Source: Myxococcales bacterium
GTDB lineage: Bacteria; Myxococcota_A; Polyangia; Polyangiales; Ga0077539
Direction of reading: 5' to 3'
NCBI GenBank assembly: GCA_013298625.1
Contig: JAAFIF010000014.1
Coordinates: 1-64,000 of the forward strand
DNA: 64,000 nucleotides
Of the stretch, positions 62,966-64,000 are shown piece by piece. A model generated the notes under the pieces. That model did no database searches. It was not told the origin of the DNA and worked only from the letters and a program-made list of their open reading frames with translations. The position numbers and the translations under genes are program-made. Numbering within the stretch: the first letter of the stretch is position 1; each line of letters starts with the position of its first letter.

Positions 62966-64000
62966 TTACTCGCGGATCCACACTGTCGCGTGGCTGCGGA
63001 TCGTGCGGTCGTCCGGCCAGTTGTAGCGCGCGACGCTGCCCGCCGAGAACGTGAGCCCTGCTTCGCCGTTGGCGTGGCGCGCTCCGACGCCCACCCACGA
63101 GTCGTGCGTGTCGCAATCGTTGATGAGGTTCTCGTTGCCGATCGCGCCGATTCGCACGCGCGCCGCGTCTCCGTCGTTGCCGCGAACGTTGAAGCCCACG
63201 CGACGACAGCGGTCTTGGAGGCGCGCGTCGGGGACGGAGCCCAGCCAGTCGTCCACGCGAAACGCACCGCCGTACGCGTTGTTGCCGCCCATGAACAGCG
63301 CGCGCAGCGACGGGATCGGCGTCGCGGTGCCTGCCACGAGCGAGCCGACGACCGAGCGCGTCGTGCCCCCCGTGGTCATCTCGACCAACACTTGCCGCAG
63401 CGGGTGCGCGAAGAACCCGCGCGATTTGGTCTCGCGCTGGTCTCGCTCGACGTTTTGCTCGAGGTACGTCTCGGCGTTGGTCCACAGCGCAGATTCGTAC
63501 GAGAAGCGCTGCGGCGTCGGGCCGCCCGCCTCGGTTCCGTTGGCCTTGAGCACCATGGTCCAGCGCGAGCCCATGCCGAACTGCTGGCAATACGCGCAGA
63601 ACGGCGTCCCCCCGATGGTGAGCACGTGAAGCCCGTCGCTGGTCGCCTCGACGCACGTCACGATCGAGTCGAGGATCGGTCGACACAGCCCGTCGCCGCA
63701 GTCCGCTGTGCGCGGCCCGCACCCCGCGTCTCGCGCGGCGTCTCCCGCTTCGCCGCCCTCTGCGACCACGTCGCTCGATGCCTCGCTCGCCGCGTCGCGC
63801 GCGTCCGAGCTCTCGCTCGCGTCCGCCGCGTCTGCCGCGTCCGTCGCGTCCATGCTCGGGACGTCGTCCATCGCGACGTCTGCCATCACCACGTCGTCGC
63901 GACCATCGTCGCGCGCGTCGTCGATGATCGCCACGTCGTCGCGATCATCCACGGCGCTGTCCTCGCGCTCGTCGATCGCGTCCTGCTCCTCGCCGCGCTC
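62966..64000 (-). CDS. Secreted Asp-rich protein with Cys-containing domain, cut by the right edge
   Basis: The reading frame is open to the right edge (344 codons) and its first residues (EERG-like, then DERED, DDRDDVAIIDDARDD in fragments) are an acidic linker, so the true start and signal lie outside. A GTG at 63952 could be taken as a start but is inside this linker. After about 110 acidic residues, CGPRTADCGDGLCRP and CAYCQQFGMGSRW carry cysteines, and the last 230 residues are a strand-rich domain with repeated Gly/Asn/Asp motifs. It resembles other lipoproteins of this window in layout. Family unknown. Confidence 0.6.
   Translation of the reverse strand, partial: ERGEEQDAIDEREDSAVDDRDDVAIIDDARDDGRDDVVMADVAMDDVPSMDATDAADAADASESSDARDAASEASSDVVAEGGEAGDAARDAGCGPRTADCGDGLCRPILDSIVTCVEATSDGLHVLTIGGTPFCAYCQQFGMGSRWTMVLKANGTEAGGPTPQRFSYESALWTNAETYLEQNVERDQRETKSRGFFAHPLRQVLVEMTTGGTTRSVVGSLVAGTATPIPSLRALFMGGNNAYGGAFRVDDWLGSVPDARLQDRCRRVGFNVRGNDGDAARVRIGAIGNENLINDCDTHDSWVGVGARHANGEAGLTFSAGSVARYNWPDDRTIRSHATVWIRE

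Overview
The window is GC-rich, densely coding bacterial chromosome with no rRNA, CRISPR array, phage or transposase genes. It most resembles a predatory or fruiting-type delta-proteobacterium (Myxococcota, Polyangia-like). The evidence is five Hanks-type Ser/Thr kinases with large accessory regions, a MYXO-CTERM-like C-terminal sorting tail, an AgmX/PglI-type C-terminal domain, an MglA-like GTPase with roadblock partners, and many secreted lipoproteins with Asp/Ala-rich linkers after the lipobox followed by Cys-rich modules. Family names come from motif recognition by eye; no search was run.

Layout. 1-8.1 kb: the N-terminal piece of a class II glutamine amidotransferase, a membrane-anchored kinase, three coupled genes of unknown function, then rimO and gcvT separated by a clear intrinsic terminator. 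8.2-15.9 kb: a Tat-like Cys-rich protein, an AgmX-like repeat protein, a lipase lipoprotein, tsaD, a class III nucleotide cyclase domain protein, a secreted protein with seven P/M-x-C-L motifs, and an MBL-fold hydrolase. 15.8-26.7 kb, all on the minus strand: a signalling block. It holds two paralogous kinase + pseudokinase + receiver-like proteins, each followed by sulfur-transfer genes (three paralogous rhodaneses and one TusA-TusA-DsrE2 fusion). It is preceded by a roadblock, roadblock, MglA-like GTPase and small-protein cluster. This is the most unusual region.

27-34 kb: an RCC1-repeat lipoprotein, a LivM permease with a fused LivG-LivF ATPase, 4-alpha-glucanotransferase and a tRNA-Gln. 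34-50 kb: a small lipoprotein, two tandem paralogous HTH regulators, a lipin-type (LNS2) lipoprotein, several Cys-rich secreted repeat proteins, an FG-GAP protein with a MYXO-CTERM-like tail coupled to an alpha/beta hydrolase, and a phosphoesterase. 50-64 kb: peptide deformylase, a cupredoxin-like protein with a membrane sensor-like protein, a lone cyclic-nucleotide-binding protein, a kinase-sdhC-polysaccharide deacetylase gene string joined by 4-bp overlaps, a PknK-like kinase/cyclase-like/ATPase/TPR protein, a patatin phospholipase, and a secreted protein cut by the right edge.

How the genes may work together. The minus-strand block from 26.7 to 15.8 kb can be read as a small-GTPase/roadblock switch beside kinases whose operons carry sulfur-relay proteins. 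I infer a link between persulfide or thiol status and phosphorylation, but the sequence shows only gene order, overlaps and domains. Housekeeping genes (rimO, gcvT, tsaD, def, malQ, tRNA) are scattered between the signalling and surface-protein genes.
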